A stretch of 60,331 nt of DNA from Phycisphaerales bacterium. Its GTDB lineage: Bacteria; Planctomycetota; Phycisphaerae; Phycisphaerales; SM1A02. A program made the position numbers and the translations under genes. Each line of letters starts with the position of its first letter. The first letter of the stretch is position 1. The stretch covers positions 1-60,331 of the forward strand of contig JASMLG010000124.1 of NCBI GenBank assembly GCA_030748805.1. Direction: 5' to 3'. The notes beneath the pieces are model-generated. The model searched no databases. It had not been told where the DNA came from and saw only the letters and a program-made list of their open reading frames with translations. Positions 42,228 to 51,345 of this stretch are shown here, piece by piece.

Positions 42228-43367
42228 TTATTCATCCTCTTCAAATGAGCCGATTACTTCGTCTCTTGGGTCTTCAGTTTGTGTATCAGTTAACTCGTAT
42301 GTGCTTGCGTTAAACTCAGCTGAATCACTATTATCATCGTCTCCTTCGTAAGCTGGTGGAAGTTCAACACTACCGTCAACACCAGCTGGCATTTGTATGC
42401 CTAGGGTTAACCCTAGATCATCAAGTTTTCGTTTAATCTCTCGGAGTGATGTTCTCCCAAATGCTCTTAATGAAAGAAGTTCTCTGTCATTTAATGATAC
42501 CAACTGGGCAACTTTCTTTATATTTGCTAACTCAAGACAATTAGATGAGCGAACAGTGAGATCCAAATCAGAGATTGACATTTCTAGTTTACGAATCAGG
42601 TTTTCATCTACTGCCGCAGCGGCTGCTGCTTCTAAACTAACTACCTTGGTGCCAAGTGAATCAAACTGCACAAATGCGTTTAGGTGTTTTCGCAAGATTT
42701 TTGCTGACTCAACTAAACACATTTCTGGGCTAATTGTGCCATTAGTCCAAATGTCAATAATTAAACGATCAAAGTTTGTTTGTTGCCCAACTCTAGTATT
42801 TTCTACTCGATATCGAACACGTTGTACTGGGCTGAAGAGTGCGTCAATTGGAAGTTCGCCAATTATTTGCTCATCTTTAGTTGCGTATTGCTCAGCAGCA
42901 GGAACATAACCTCGACCTCGCTCGACTGTGAGTTCCATTTCAAAATCGATTTTATCGGTAAGAGTTGCAATAACGTGATCTGGGTTATAAACGTTTACCG
43001 AAGCGTCTGTCTCAATTAAATCAGCAGTTACCTCACCAGGACCAGAAGCTGATAACCGAAGAACTTTTGGCTCATCGGACTCTGAATCAATCACTAGACC
43101 CTTAATATTTAAGACAATATCAACCATATCTTGCTTCACGCCTTCAATAGTGCAAAACTCGTGGTCAGCACCTTTTACGCGAATTGATGTAATTGCAGAA
43201 CCCTCGATTGTACTAAGCAAAACTCTCCTTAGAGAGTTTCCGATGGTAGTTCCAAAACCACGTTCAAATGGTTCCACAATAAAACGACCGAATGTTTCGG
43301 TTGATGATTTTTCTTCGAGAATAACACTCGCTGGAAGTTCTAATCCTCGCCATTTTACATGCATCAT
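42228..43367 (-). CDS. rpoA: DNA-directed RNA polymerase subunit alpha
   Basis: Alpha dimerises to start RNA polymerase assembly and contacts activators through its C-terminal domain. The 379-residue protein has RFIVEPFERGFGTTIGNSLR, RRVLLSTIEGSAITSIRVKG and HEFCTIEGVKQDMVDIVLNI in the N-terminal domain, and a C-terminal domain (LDLTVRSSNCLELANIKKVA, LSLRAFGRTSLREIKRKLDD). An acidic tail (VDGSVELPPAYEGDDDNSDS) of about 50 residues extends beyond the usual end. rpsD, usually between rpsK and rpoA, is missing here. Confidence 0.97.
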   Translation of the reverse strand: MMHVKWRGLELPASVILEEKSSTETFGRFIVEPFERGFGTTIGNSLRRVLLSTIEGSAITSIRVKGADHEFCTIEGVKQDMVDIVLNIKGLVIDSESDEPKVLRLSASGPGEVTADLIETDASVNVYNPDHVIATLTDKIDFEMELTVERGRGYVPAAEQYATKDEQIIGELPIDALFSPVQRVRYRVENTRVGQQTNFDRLIIDIWTNGTISPEMCLVESAKILRKHLNAFVQFDSLGTKVVSLEAAAAAAVDENLIRKLEMSISDLDLTVRSSNCLELANIKKVAQLVSLNDRELLSLRAFGRTSLREIKRKLDDLGLTLGIQMPAGVDGSVELPPAYEGDDDNSDSAEFNASTYELTDTQTEDPRDEVIGSFEEDE

Positions 43368-43486
43368 TTTCTAATCCTTACTTTACCTTCGGCAGTGGCT
43401 TTAAGCCAATAAACGCCTTTGTGGAATCGGATCGTAGTGGCCTGCCGAGTACCATCACGCCCATCTCCATGGCGTACATATATTAT

Positions 43487-43858
43487 TTAGACACGTCTCT
43501 GTTTCTTAGGACGACATCCATTGTGCGGAATTGGAGTGTGGTCTTCAACTGCAGTGATTTGTAAACCGTTTTGTTCCAAACTAGTAATTGCAGAATCACG
43601 ACCGCTTCCGGGTCCTTTAACGCGAATTTCAACTTCGGTTACTCCCATGCGTTGACCTTTAAGAGCAACCTTCTCTGCAGCACGAGCCGCAGCAAATGGT
43701 GTTGCTTTTCGTGCACCCTTGAATCCAACTGTGCCAGCAGAGTCCCAACAAAGAGTTTCTCCACTTAGGTCAGTCATAGTAATTATGGTGTTATTGAAAG
43801 TTGCTTTAATATGGACAACCGCTTTACCAATATTTTTTCGTATCTTTTTCTTAGCCAT
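43487..43858 (-). CDS. rpsK: 30S ribosomal protein S11
   Basis: S11 is part of the 30S platform near the mRNA exit. 123 residues with [60 protein letters not shown] and the C-terminal [18 protein letters not shown], all conserved. It is followed by rpoA 119 bp downstream, with no rpsD between. Confidence 0.97.
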   Translation of the reverse strand: MAKKKIRKNIGKAVVHIKATFNNTIITMTDLSGETLCWDSAGTVGFKGARKATPFAAARAAEKVALKGQRMGVTEVEIRVKGPGSGRDSAITSLEQNGLQITAVEDHTPIPHNGCRPKKQRRV

Positions 43859-43943
43859 TTTTCTAGTTTCCTTTAGTGCTCAAGCAATTCCTTAATTATT
43901 GAATAGGAATCTTGCAGATAACCCTACAACAAGTAGCGTCACC

Positions 43944-44321
43944 TTACCCCTTAACGCCCTTCTTACCTGCAACAGTTTTCTTACGTCCCTTACGAGTACG
44001 TGCATTACATCGCGTTCTCTGCCCTCTTGTTGGCAATCCCTTGCGATGACGCTCTCCTCGGTAAGACCGAATATCTCTCAAGCGTTGTATGTTTTGTTGA
44101 ACTTGACGGCGAAGTATACCTTCGACGAGTAGATTTGAGTCAAGGTACGCAGCAATTCGACCAACTTCGTCATCGTTAAGGTCTTTTGCTTTTGTATCTG
44201 GATTAATATCCGTTTCACTAAGAATATCATCAGCGGTCTGAGGACCAATACCATAGATATATCGGAGCGAATATCGCACCTTCTTGTTTTCTGGGATGTC
44301 TACACCTGCAATACGTGGCAT
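43944..44321 (-). CDS. rpsM: 30S ribosomal protein S13
   Basis: S13 lies in the 30S head and contacts P-site tRNA and the 50S. 125 residues: [80 protein letters not shown]. Lies between rpmJ and rpsK, the standard order. Confidence 0.97.
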   Translation of the reverse strand: MPRIAGVDIPENKKVRYSLRYIYGIGPQTADDILSETDINPDTKAKDLNDDEVGRIAAYLDSNLLVEGILRRQVQQNIQRLRDIRSYRGERHRKGLPTRGQRTRCNARTRKGRKKTVAGKKGVKG

Positions 44322-44370
44322 ATATGTTCTCCAATCTCGAGGGGGTAACCTCTCTGTGTAACTCCGAGGG

Positions 44371-44487
44371 TTAGCCCTGTCGAGCTTTCAGTCGTGGGTT
44401 CTTCTTGTTAATAACGTATCGTTTGCCTTTTCGTATTACGATTTGGCAATCCTTCGTTCTTCGTTTAATGCTGCTTTTTACTTTCAT
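44371..44487 (-). CDS. rpmJ: 50S ribosomal protein L36, zinc-less form
   Basis: A 38-residue frame with ATG at 44485-44487 and TAA at 44371-44373 reads [20 protein letters not shown] then [18 protein letters not shown], clearly L36. The usual zinc ligands C-x2-C-x12-C-x4-H are lost except one Cys (residue 14); the others are Arg/Thr, Asn and Leu. It is thus a C-minus version that should fold without zinc. Lies between infA and rpsM as in most bacteria. Confidence 0.93.
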   Translation of the reverse strand: MKVKSSIKRRTKDCQIVIRKGKRYVINKKNPRLKARQG

Positions 44488-44520
44488 AATTTTATTACCT
44501 CTTCATGTTTGAAGTTGGAT

Positions 44521-44736
44521 TTAGTGTCTGTAAGTTATTCGTCCTTTTGTCATGTCATACGGGCTAATCTCAACCGAAACCTTATCCCCAGGCAAAATTC
44601 GAATGTAAAACCTTCTCATTTTGCCACTAATGTAAGCGAGGATCTCGTGCCCATTTTCTAGTTTGACTTTAAACCTTGCGTCGGGCAAGGCCTCGATTAC
44701 TTCGGCATCTAGTGTTATTTTTTCTTCTTTAGCCAT
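44521..44736 (-). CDS. infA: Translation initiation factor IF-1
   Basis: IF-1 binds the A site of the 30S during initiation. The 71-residue OB-fold protein has [60 protein letters not shown] and [11 protein letters not shown]. It follows secY by 11 bp; adk and map, usual between them, are absent. Confidence 0.97.
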   Translation of the reverse strand: MAKEEKITLDAEVIEALPDARFKVKLENGHEILAYISGKMRRFYIRILPGDKVSVEISPYDMTKGRITYRH

Positions 44737-44747
44737 TCGTATACTGC

Positions 44748-46169
44748 TTATGCTCCACTTGGTCTCCTTGATAATCCTCCAGATCTACTGCGAACTGGTG
44801 ATTCGTGAAATCCTTTGTAGTTACGCATGAGTAAGTTTGCTTCAATTCTCTGAATCAAATCAAGACCAACACTCACAACAATCAACAGACCCGTTCCTCC
44901 AAGAAAACTTGATACAAAGAACGGAATCTGCATTTCTTTAGATACAATCGATGGAATCACTGCGATGATTGCCAAGAAACCAGCCCCTACATAAGTAATT
45001 CGTTCTACTACTGTTTCCAAATACTCTGCTGTTCTTGGCCCTGGTCTAAGCCCAGGTATAAAACTGCCATTGTCTCTTAATTGTCTAGCCATATCCTCTG
45101 GACTAAAGACAATTGTTGTCCAGAAGTAACTAAAGAAGTAGATCAACATAATCTCTAGCACGATGTACGGGTACTCGCCCATCTGGAAGTTTGCGTTTAG
45201 GAATGTGGTAGTTGTGATCCACCAACCTGCAGGATCTGGGGAAGCAGACGCTGATGATTGAAGATATCCAAAAAATGCTGAAGGGAATATCAACAGCGAA
45301 CTAGCAAAGATGATTGGCATAACGCCTGCGTGGTTTACACGCAACGGCAAATAATGACGACCACCACCGTATGTCTTTCGACCACGTGTATGTTTCGCTT
45401 GCTGGATTGGAATTCGTCTCTGTGCGACTGTAATTAAAATTGCACCAGCAACAACGAAGATGAAAGCGCCAACAAGGAACAATACACCAAGTATTCCTAT
45501 TTGTCCGCCAGTTGATTGTTGTGATGTTGTAAAGTTATCCCAAACCCAAGTTAATGCCTGAGGCATTCTTGCAACAATGCCTGCTGTCAAGATTAACGAT
45601 ACTCCATTACCAATACCATACTTGTCAATCTGTTCACCGAGCCACATCAAGAATATACTGCCCGCAGTCAAAACAGTTACACCAGCTATATAAAAAACTA
45701 ATAATCCACCTGGGTTCAAAAACTCAGGCCGTATTAGTCCCTGAGAAGCTATGAACTTTAGCCACATCATTGCTTGGATAAAACACATTGCAACCGTTGC
45801 ATAACGAGTCCATTCAGTTATTTTTGCTTGACCAGATGCTCCTTCTTTTTTCAGTTCTTGTAATTTTGGCATCACTGACTGGAGAAGTTGGAAGATAATA
45901 GAAGCAGTGATATATGGCATAATTCCCAAACCGAAAATCGTGGACTGAGAAAATGAACCACCAGAGAAAATTGATGCATAATCTAAGAACTTGCCCCAGC
46001 CACTCGAGTTTTCGGCTGCCTTTTGAGCAGCATCAACCATCTGTTGTTGGTTTACACCAGCAAGCGGTATCCAAAAACCAATACGATAAATCGCAATCAT
46101 AGTAAGTGTAAAAAACACTCGATTCCGTAGTTCAGGAATCCTAAAAATGTTAATGATGGCTTGAATCAT
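44748..46169 (-). CDS. secY: Protein translocase subunit SecY
   Basis: SecY forms the membrane channel for protein export. The 473-residue protein has ten membrane segments, starting with [20 protein letters not shown], then [20 protein letters not shown], the plug and [20 protein letters not shown] cytosolic loops, [20 protein letters not shown], and [20 protein letters not shown]. The C-terminal ARG/SER tail ([20 protein letters not shown]) is slightly long. Lies between rplO and infA. Confidence 0.97.
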   Translation of the reverse strand: MIQAIINIFRIPELRNRVFFTLTMIAIYRIGFWIPLAGVNQQQMVDAAQKAAENSSGWGKFLDYASIFSGGSFSQSTIFGLGIMPYITASIIFQLLQSVMPKLQELKKEGASGQAKITEWTRYATVAMCFIQAMMWLKFIASQGLIRPEFLNPGGLLVFYIAGVTVLTAGSIFLMWLGEQIDKYGIGNGVSLILTAGIVARMPQALTWVWDNFTTSQQSTGGQIGILGVLFLVGAFIFVVAGAILITVAQRRIPIQQAKHTRGRKTYGGGRHYLPLRVNHAGVMPIIFASSLLIFPSAFFGYLQSSASASPDPAGWWITTTTFLNANFQMGEYPYIVLEIMLIYFFSYFWTTIVFSPEDMARQLRDNGSFIPGLRPGPRTAEYLETVVERITYVGAGFLAIIAVIPSIVSKEMQIPFFVSSFLGGTGLLIVVSVGLDLIQRIEANLLMRNYKGFHESPVRSRSGGLSRRPSGA

Positions 46170-46181
46170 TTGATTGTTGTC

Positions 46182-46754
46182 TTACTCGCTTTGGCTTGAT
46201 TCCGTCTCTTCTGTAGATTCAGTTGCTTCTGGTTCTTCTGCCACTTTTTCTACTTCCTGTTTTTTGACTTTTGGTTTAGTTGTCTTAGCACGAACCCATT
46301 TTTTCTTATCTATAACAGTAACTGTTCCACCTGCTGATTCAATCTTCTTGATAGCAGAAGCGGAGAATTTATCTGCAGTAACATTAAGTGAAATTTTAAG
46401 GTCGCCTTGACCGAGAACTTTAACTGGGTTGTTAAAGTTTCTAATCAATCCTAACTCCACTAGGGTAGTTGCATTAACAGTTGCGCCCTTTTCGAATCTG
46501 TCGTTAAGTGAGGCAACATTAACAATGTGGTAAACCGTCTTAAAAGCAGCATTGCTAAAACCACGCTTAGGGATTCTCCTAAAGTAAGGCATTTGCCCAC
46601 CTTCAAATGCTGGACGACGCGAATAACCAGCGCGTGAGCCAGCACCCTTGTGACCTCGTCCACTTGTCTTGCCGCTGCCACTACCATGACCTCGTCCAAC
46701 TCGCTTTCGTGTCTTATACTTGCCTGCTTTTTCTGTAATTTCATGAATCATCAT
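46182..46754 (-). CDS. rplO: 50S ribosomal protein L15
   Basis: The frame opens with TTG at 46775, but GGAG lies 10 nt before the paired ATGATG at 46749-46754, so I start there (MMIHEITEKAGKYKTRKRVG, about 190 residues). RGHGSGSGKTSGRGHKGAGS, RAGYSRRPAFEGGQMPYFRR and IPKRGFSNAAF are the L15 signature. A C-terminal Glu/Ser-rich tail (EVEKVAEEPEATESTEETES) is added. rpmD (L30), usual just before it, is absent. Confidence 0.95.
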   Translation of the reverse strand: MMIHEITEKAGKYKTRKRVGRGHGSGSGKTSGRGHKGAGSRAGYSRRPAFEGGQMPYFRRIPKRGFSNAAFKTVYHIVNVASLNDRFEKGATVNATTLVELGLIRNFNNPVKVLGQGDLKISLNVTADKFSASAIKKIESAGGTVTVIDKKKWVRAKTTKPKVKKQEVEKVAEEPEATESTEETESSQSE

Positions 46755-46783
46755 GATGTCAAATCTCCAATTCAAAAAGCAAC

Positions 46784-47380
46784 TTAAGCAGTCACTTCCT
46801 CACTCTTGCCAACTTCGTTTATTTCATCATTCTCCATTACATTTGGAACCAACTCATGCGATTCCTCTGTATGGGTCTTTTCGATGCTAACTTTACGAAG
46901 ACGTTCAACTGTTTCTCTACTGCGAAGTTGACTTAAACCATCTACAACTGCCTTAGATAGGTTCTTATTGTTTGTAGAACCATAAGATTTTGAAAGACAG
47001 TCCTGTACACCTACTAGATCTAATACGGCACGAACCGCTGCACCAGCAATAACACCTGTACCTGGAGAAGCGGGAACAAGGCGAACAGTACAAGCACCAT
47101 ATCGACCAGTTACTTCGTGAGGAATTGTTGTTCCAGTTAGTGGGAACTCTCTCATCTCACGCTTTGCTTTCTTCTGTGCTTTTTCGATAGCATTTGGAAC
47201 TTGGTTAGCTTTACCGTATCCAAGGCCAACTCGCCCTTGACGGTCTCCACATACAACCATTGCAGAGAAGCTAAACCTTCGCCCACCTTTTACGGTAGCT
47301 GCTGTTCTGTAAACACCGACTGTGTTAGAGTCGATTCCGCTTCTATCTTCTTCATAATTTTTATTTTTATTCTTGTTCAT
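46784..47380 (-). CDS. rpsE: 30S ribosomal protein S5
   Basis: S5 contributes to decoding accuracy. The 198-residue protein has VKGGRRFSFSAMVVCGDRQG, RVGLGYGKANQVPNAIEKAQ, YGACTVRLVPASPGTGVIAG and AAVRAVLDLVGVQDCLSKSY, with an acidic C-terminus (VMENDEINEVGKSEEVTA). rplO follows 29 bp downstream of its stop, with no rpmD between them. Confidence 0.96.
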   Translation of the reverse strand: MNKNKNKNYEEDRSGIDSNTVGVYRTAATVKGGRRFSFSAMVVCGDRQGRVGLGYGKANQVPNAIEKAQKKAKREMREFPLTGTTIPHEVTGRYGACTVRLVPASPGTGVIAGAAVRAVLDLVGVQDCLSKSYGSTNNKNLSKAVVDGLSQLRSRETVERLRKVSIEKTHTEESHELVPNVMENDEINEVGKSEEVTA

Positions 47381-47397
47381 AGTATTTTGATCGTTCC

Positions 47398-47760
47398 TCA
47401 GAACTTAAGACCACCCTCTCGCGCCCCATCTGCTAGTGCTTTGACTCGTCCATGAAACTTATATCCATTGCGATCAAACACTACAGAGTCAATTCCTGCT
47501 GCTTTCGCTTTTGTAGCGATTCTAGTTCCAACTTCTTTGGCTGCTGTGCGATTGCTGCCCTGCTCAACCTTGCCATCTTTTTCGATTGTTGAAGACGAAC
47601 ATATCGTTCGACCAGAAGTGTCGTCGATCAGTTGGGCGTACATATTACTTCCCGTACGTGTTATTGAAAGGCGCGGTCGACTAGGGCTTCCAAAGATGTT
47701 TTTTCTAACGCCTCGTTTTCGCCTTTTATAGCGATTAATTCGTGATGTAATGCGATTCAT
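47398..47760 (-). CDS. rplR: 50S ribosomal protein L18
   Basis: The frame is open to 48000, but the L18 homology and AAGGAG seven nucleotides upstream place the start at ATG 47758-47760 (MNRITSRINRYKRRKRGVRK, 120 residues). FGSPSRPRLSITRTGSNMYA, QLIDDTSGRTICSSSTIEKD and the C-terminal RNGYKFHGRVKALADGAREG match L18, which with 5S rRNA forms the central protuberance. Confidence 0.95.
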   Translation of the reverse strand: MNRITSRINRYKRRKRGVRKNIFGSPSRPRLSITRTGSNMYAQLIDDTSGRTICSSSTIEKDGKVEQGSNRTAAKEVGTRIATKAKAAGIDSVVFDRNGYKFHGRVKALADGAREGGLKF

Positions 47761-47779
47761 CGTAGTGCTCCTTGGCCAC

Positions 47780-48340
47780 TTAGACGCCAAATGCCTTTCC
47801 TTGCTTACGGATAATGACTTCGTCGTGATACATGATTCCTTTGCCGTTGTATGGTTCTGGCTCTCGCTTAGAACGAATAACTGCAGCAAACTGTCCAACT
47901 GCCTGTTTGTCTGCACCAGTGATAGTAACTTCGGTTCCCTTCTCAACCTCAAATGAAACTCCATCTGGTGCTTGAATGTCAACAGGATGGCAGTATCCAA
48001 TGTTTAGAACAATCTTCTGACCTTGTGCTTGAGCGTTCCAACCAACACCAACAATCTTGAGTTTCTTTGTGAATCCGTTTGTTACACCTTCAACCATATT
48101 GTTGATTCTGCTTCTTGTCGTTCCCCACAACGATCGTGATTCTCTTGTTTCTGCAGTTCCATCTGCGATTGCACAACAAAGTTGCTTGTCGTCTTCGTTG
48201 TGCTTCACATCAACCTCTATTCTCCAATCAAATGTAAGATTGCCCTTTGGACCTTTAACATCAATAGTGCGATCAGCTTCGTTGATTTTTACTTCAACGC
48301 CTGAAGGTATTGCTATGGGTTGTTTTCCTATACGTGACAT
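47780..48340 (-). CDS. rplF: 50S ribosomal protein L6
   Basis: The 186-residue protein has the two L6 repeats: MSRIGKQPIAIPSGVEVKIN, VKGPKGNLTFDWRIEVDV, then RINNMVEGVTNGFTKKLKIV, GVGWNAQAQGQKIVLNIGYC, HPVDIQAPDG and EPYNGKGIMYHDEVIIRKQG. L6 supports the factor-binding base. Standard position between rpsH and rplR. Confidence 0.97.
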   Translation of the reverse strand: MSRIGKQPIAIPSGVEVKINEADRTIDVKGPKGNLTFDWRIEVDVKHNEDDKQLCCAIADGTAETRESRSLWGTTRSRINNMVEGVTNGFTKKLKIVGVGWNAQAQGQKIVLNIGYCHPVDIQAPDGVSFEVEKGTEVTITGADKQAVGQFAAVIRSKREPEPYNGKGIMYHDEVIIRKQGKAFGV

Positions 48341-48363
48341 AATTGTTTAGTCCTCTTTACCTT

Positions 48364-48762
48364 TTAGGCGACGGTGGCTACAACCTCACCACCAACTTTT
48401 TCTTGGCGGCACTTTCGATCACTCATTATGCCGCTACTTGTTGAAACGATTGTTATTCCAAGTCCACCTATTGGACGTGGCAAATCTTCCACGCCTTTAT
48501 AAACACGACAACCTGGCTTTGATTCACGCTTGATAGTGTTAATAACACGTTCACCTCGCTCACCATAACGCAGGTGTACATCTAAACGACCTTGCCGCCC
48601 ATCATCGATAACTTCAAACCCATCAATGAATCCTTCGTCAGTTAGAACCTGTGCAATTCCGCGGTTTAGTTTGCTGTTTAAGCACGATACCGTTGATGCA
48701 TGATTTCTAACCGCATTTCTGATGCGGGTGAGCATATCTGCTGTTAGGTCTTGTTGTGACAT
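48364..48762 (-). CDS. rpsH: 30S ribosomal protein S8
   Basis: S8 binds 16S helix 21 and in E. coli represses the spc operon. The 132-residue protein has MSQQDLTADMLTRIRNAVRN, RGIAQVLTDEGFIDGFEVID and RPIGGLGITIVSTSSGIMSD, with a standard C-terminus. Standard position between rpsN and rplF. Confidence 0.97.
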   Translation of the reverse strand: MSQQDLTADMLTRIRNAVRNHASTVSCLNSKLNRGIAQVLTDEGFIDGFEVIDDGRQGRLDVHLRYGERGERVINTIKRESKPGCRVYKGVEDLPRPIGGLGITIVSTSSGIMSDRKCRQEKVGGEVVATVA

Positions 48763-48811
48763 TTCAAATACTCCAATTACACGGCAAAAGCCATGAGTTA
48801 ATTCTCTTTAT

Positions 48812-48997
48812 TTACCAACTTGCCTTACGCATTCCGGGAATCTTGCCTTCCAAAGCTAACTGACGAAGCATGATTCGGCTAATACCAAACTTACGATAGA
48901 CACCTCGGCCACGACCGGTAATTTGACATCGGTTCTTTTTACGAGTTGAGAACTTTGGTTCTCTTTTCATTTGTTCAAATACGCGTTTACTTGCCAT
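48812..48997 (-). CDS. rpsN: 30S ribosomal protein S14, short zinc-less form
   Basis: The 61-residue protein ([60 protein letters not shown]) is the short type, which normally carries CxxC-x12-CxxC. Here only Cys24 remains; the other positions are Ile/Thr, Ser and Met. So this is a C-minus short S14 that should not bind zinc. S14 sits in the 30S head. Standard position between rplE and rpsH. Confidence 0.94.
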   Translation of the reverse strand: MASKRVFEQMKREPKFSTRKKNRCQITGRGRGVYRKFGISRIMLRQLALEGKIPGMRKASW

Positions 48998-49006
48998 GTT
49001 ATTTCC

Positions 49007-49585
49007 TTACTCCTCGTCTCGTACAAACGGCATACCGAGTTGTGCAAGAACAAACTTGCTCTTCTCTGGTGTTGAATTTTCAAATACAAGGTTGATATTC
49101 ATTCCATGAGTGAAGTGAACTTCAGCCATATTGATTTCTGGCCAAACAGCTTGCTCAGTGATTCCCATTGAATAATTTCCCGCTTTATCGAAAGCAGTAT
49201 TTTTCAACCCTCTAAAGTCCTTGATGCGTGGGATTGCTAATGAAATCAAACGATCAACAAAGTGCCACATTCGGTCACTTCTGAGAGTAACCATGAAAGC
49301 AGATGGTGCACCTTCGCGAACTTTAAAGTTAGCAACGGATTTTTTTGCCATAAGCATAATTGGCTTTTGACCAGAAATTGTCGTGAGAGTTGAGATAACA
49401 GTATCTTTAATTTCTGGTTTCAATTTTTGGTTGTCAAGAAAACGACCAATCCCAACATTAATTGTGGCTTTAACAAGTTTTGGTGCTTGGCTAACATTGC
49501 TAAGGTTAAACTCCTTAAGCACCGCTTCCCTGACTTTGTCGTCATATAGGGACTGCAATCTTGGTTTTTCAATAGTTGCTGTCAT
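49007..49585 (-). CDS. rplE: 50S ribosomal protein L5
   Basis: L5 binds 5S rRNA and the P-site tRNA elbow. The 192-residue protein has MTATIEKPRLQSLYDDKVRE, INVGIGRFLDNQK, LTTISGQKPIMLMAKKSVAN, FKVREGAPSAFMVTLRSDRM and YSMGITEQAVWPEINMAEVH. Standard position after rplX. Confidence 0.97.
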   Translation of the reverse strand: MTATIEKPRLQSLYDDKVREAVLKEFNLSNVSQAPKLVKATINVGIGRFLDNQKLKPEIKDTVISTLTTISGQKPIMLMAKKSVANFKVREGAPSAFMVTLRSDRMWHFVDRLISLAIPRIKDFRGLKNTAFDKAGNYSMGITEQAVWPEINMAEVHFTHGMNINLVFENSTPEKSKFVLAQLGMPFVRDEE

Positions 49586-49588
49586 GAC

Positions 49589-49954
49589 TTACTTTCCTGA
49601 GCGAGCACTGGCGGAGTGAACTTCGCCAATAACCTTCTCTACTTTTTTGCCTTTGTCGTCTCGGATAACACCCACACGTACTTTCGCGCCATCCTTTTGT
49701 GTTTCAAAGCGAACTCTAGCGGGTTTACCATCAACCACAGGGCTAACATTGCTCATGTGGATTGGCATTTCTTGCTTAATGACTCCGCCGTTTGGATTTG
49801 CTTGAGTTGGCTTGATGTTCTTATTGCGAACATTCACACCCTTCACTACTACTCTGTTTTTCTTGGTGATAATGCGAAGAATCTCACCGACTGCCCCCTT
49901 ATCGTTGCCAGCGGTAATCATTACTGTATCGCCTGTTCGAATATGCCTTGCCAT
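49589..49954 (-). CDS. rplX: 50S ribosomal protein L24
   Basis: L24 starts 50S assembly. 121 residues: RHIRTGDTVMITAGNDKGAV, GEILRIITKKNRVVVKGVNV, GGVIKQEMPIHMSNVSPVVD. It overlaps rplN by one base (49954), so the two are translationally coupled. Confidence 0.96.
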   Translation of the reverse strand: MARHIRTGDTVMITAGNDKGAVGEILRIITKKNRVVVKGVNVRNKNIKPTQANPNGGVIKQEMPIHMSNVSPVVDGKPARVRFETQKDGAKVRVGVIRDDKGKKVEKVIGEVHSASARSGK

Positions 49955-50340
49955 TACACCACCTCCGATGCGAGTGAAACAATTTTCATGTAGTTCTTTT
50001 CACGTAGTTCTCTTGCTATTGCACCAAAAATACGTGTTCCAGTTGGATTTAGGTCTTCGTTGAGTAATACGCAAGCGTTGGAGTCAAATCGAACGTAAGA
50101 ACCATCATTTCTACGTGTTGGATATTTAGTACGAACAATAACAGCACGTATTTTGTCGCCTGTTTTTACCTGCGAGTTAGGCAACGCCTTCTTCACAGCA
50201 CAAACAACACGATCGCCAACACCAGCAGTTCGTCTTGTGTATTTGCCACGAGCAGTAGAGCCGCCAAGGACACTAATAACTAGCACCTCTTTTGCTCCGC
50301 TGTTGTCAGCAACTTCTAATCTTGATTCTTTTTGGATCAT
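49954..50340 (-). CDS. rplN: 50S ribosomal protein L14
   Basis: L14 lies at the subunit interface. 128 residues: [100 protein letters not shown]. Slightly longer than the usual 122 because of a small insertion ([10 protein letters not shown]). Confidence 0.97.
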   Translation of the reverse strand: MIQKESRLEVADNSGAKEVLVISVLGGSTARGKYTRRTAGVGDRVVCAVKKALPNSQVKTGDKIRAVIVRTKYPTRRNDGSYVRFDSNACVLLNEDLNPTGTRIFGAIARELREKNYMKIVSLASEVV

Positions 50341-50363
50341 TGGTCTGTTCCTTAAACAACTAG

Positions 50364-50642
50364 TTAACTAGTTGCTACCTCAACAACGCGGGTTACGACC
50401 CACGATTTTGTTTTTGAAATTGGCCGGCACTCAGCGATTTCTACTCGGTCTCCAAGTTTTGCTTCGTTATTCGCATCGTGTGCTTGAATCAATGTACGGC
50501 GTCTTATGTATTTTCCATACTTAGGGTGCTTGGCTGAATACTGAATTTCGACCTTACAACTTTTATCTCGAGCATCAGACGTAACGACGCCTACTTTGCG
50601 TGATGCGTTTTCTGGGATTGTTATTTCTTTAAGATGACTCAT
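50364..50642 (-). CDS. rpsQ: 30S ribosomal protein S17
   Basis: The 92-residue OB-fold protein has [61 protein letters not shown]17 is an early assembly protein of the 30S body. Standard position between rpmC and rplN. Confidence 0.96.
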   Translation of the reverse strand: MSHLKEITIPENASRKVGVVTSDARDKSCKVEIQYSAKHPKYGKYIRRRTLIQAHDANNEAKLGDRVEIAECRPISKTKSWVVTRVVEVATS

Positions 50643-50655
50643 AATGTGTACCTAT

Positions 50656-50856
50656 TTACTTCTTCCCTGCTTTACTTCGCATACTTTGTTCTGTTAGCAA
50701 ACGTGCAACATCTTTTTTGATTTTGCCATATTGGGATGTGTCTTGGATTTTCTCAGTAACACCTTGTGTTTTAAGTTCAAAGAGTTTATTTCGAAGTGTG
50801 TCAACTTCGATTGCCAATTCTTCATCACCTAGTTTGTGTACTGCTTTTGCTTTCAT
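50656..50856 (-). CDS. rpmC: 50S ribosomal protein L29
   Basis: The 66-residue helical protein (KAVHKLGDEELAIEVDTLRN, KLFELKTQGVTEKIQDTSQY, GKIKKDVARLLTEQ) is L29, at the nascent-chain exit, a docking site for trigger factor and SRP. Standard position between rplP and rpsQ. Confidence 0.95.
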   Translation of the reverse strand: MKAKAVHKLGDEELAIEVDTLRNKLFELKTQGVTEKIQDTSQYGKIKKDVARLLTEQSMRSKAGKK

Positions 50857-50882
50857 ATCTGTATTCCTTCTTTATGGCTAAC

Positions 50883-51302
50883 TCAGACCGAAAGTCTGCG
50901 ACCTACGAACCGGCAACGAACCGGCATTTTGTGTGCAACCCGAGCCATTGCTTGTTTGGCCATATCTTCGGGAACTCCACTTATTTCAAATAATATTGTG
51001 CCCGGTTTTACTCTCGCTGCCCAAAAGTCGGTATCTGCTTTACCCTTACCCATTCTTGTTTCAAGTGGTTTCTTTGAAATAGGTTTATCAGGAAAAACGC
51101 GAATAACAACTTTGCCTTGACGACGAAGAAAGTGCTGCGCAGCGATACGTCCTGCTTCAATCTGTCTTGCCGACACCCAATGTGTATCAAGCGATTGCAA
51201 ACCATACTCGCCAAATGCCACGTAGTTACCTCGTGTGGCATTTCCTTTCATTTTACCTCGCATTTGTTTGCGAAACTTGATTCGTTTTGGCATCCGTGGC
51301 AT
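50883..51302 (-). CDS. rplP: 50S ribosomal protein L16
   Basis: L16 helps position tRNA in the A site. 139 residues: MPKRIKFRKQMRGKMKGNAT, RGNYVAFGEYGLQSLDTHWV, SARQIEAGRIAAQHFLRRQG, RVFPDKPISKKPLETRMGKG, KPGTILFEISGVPEDMAKQA. Standard position after rpsC. Confidence 0.97.
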   Translation of the reverse strand: MPRMPKRIKFRKQMRGKMKGNATRGNYVAFGEYGLQSLDTHWVSARQIEAGRIAAQHFLRRQGKVVIRVFPDKPISKKPLETRMGKGKADTDFWAARVKPGTILFEISGVPEDMAKQAMARVAHKMPVRCRFVGRRLSV

Positions 51303-51345
51303 CGGACAATCTCCTTTAAAGCCCTATGGCTAGACCTTCATAAAC

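Noticed and set aside
46460..46744. 94-aa ORF overlapping rplO
   Set aside because: It is another frame of the conserved L15 gene with no family resemblance of its own.
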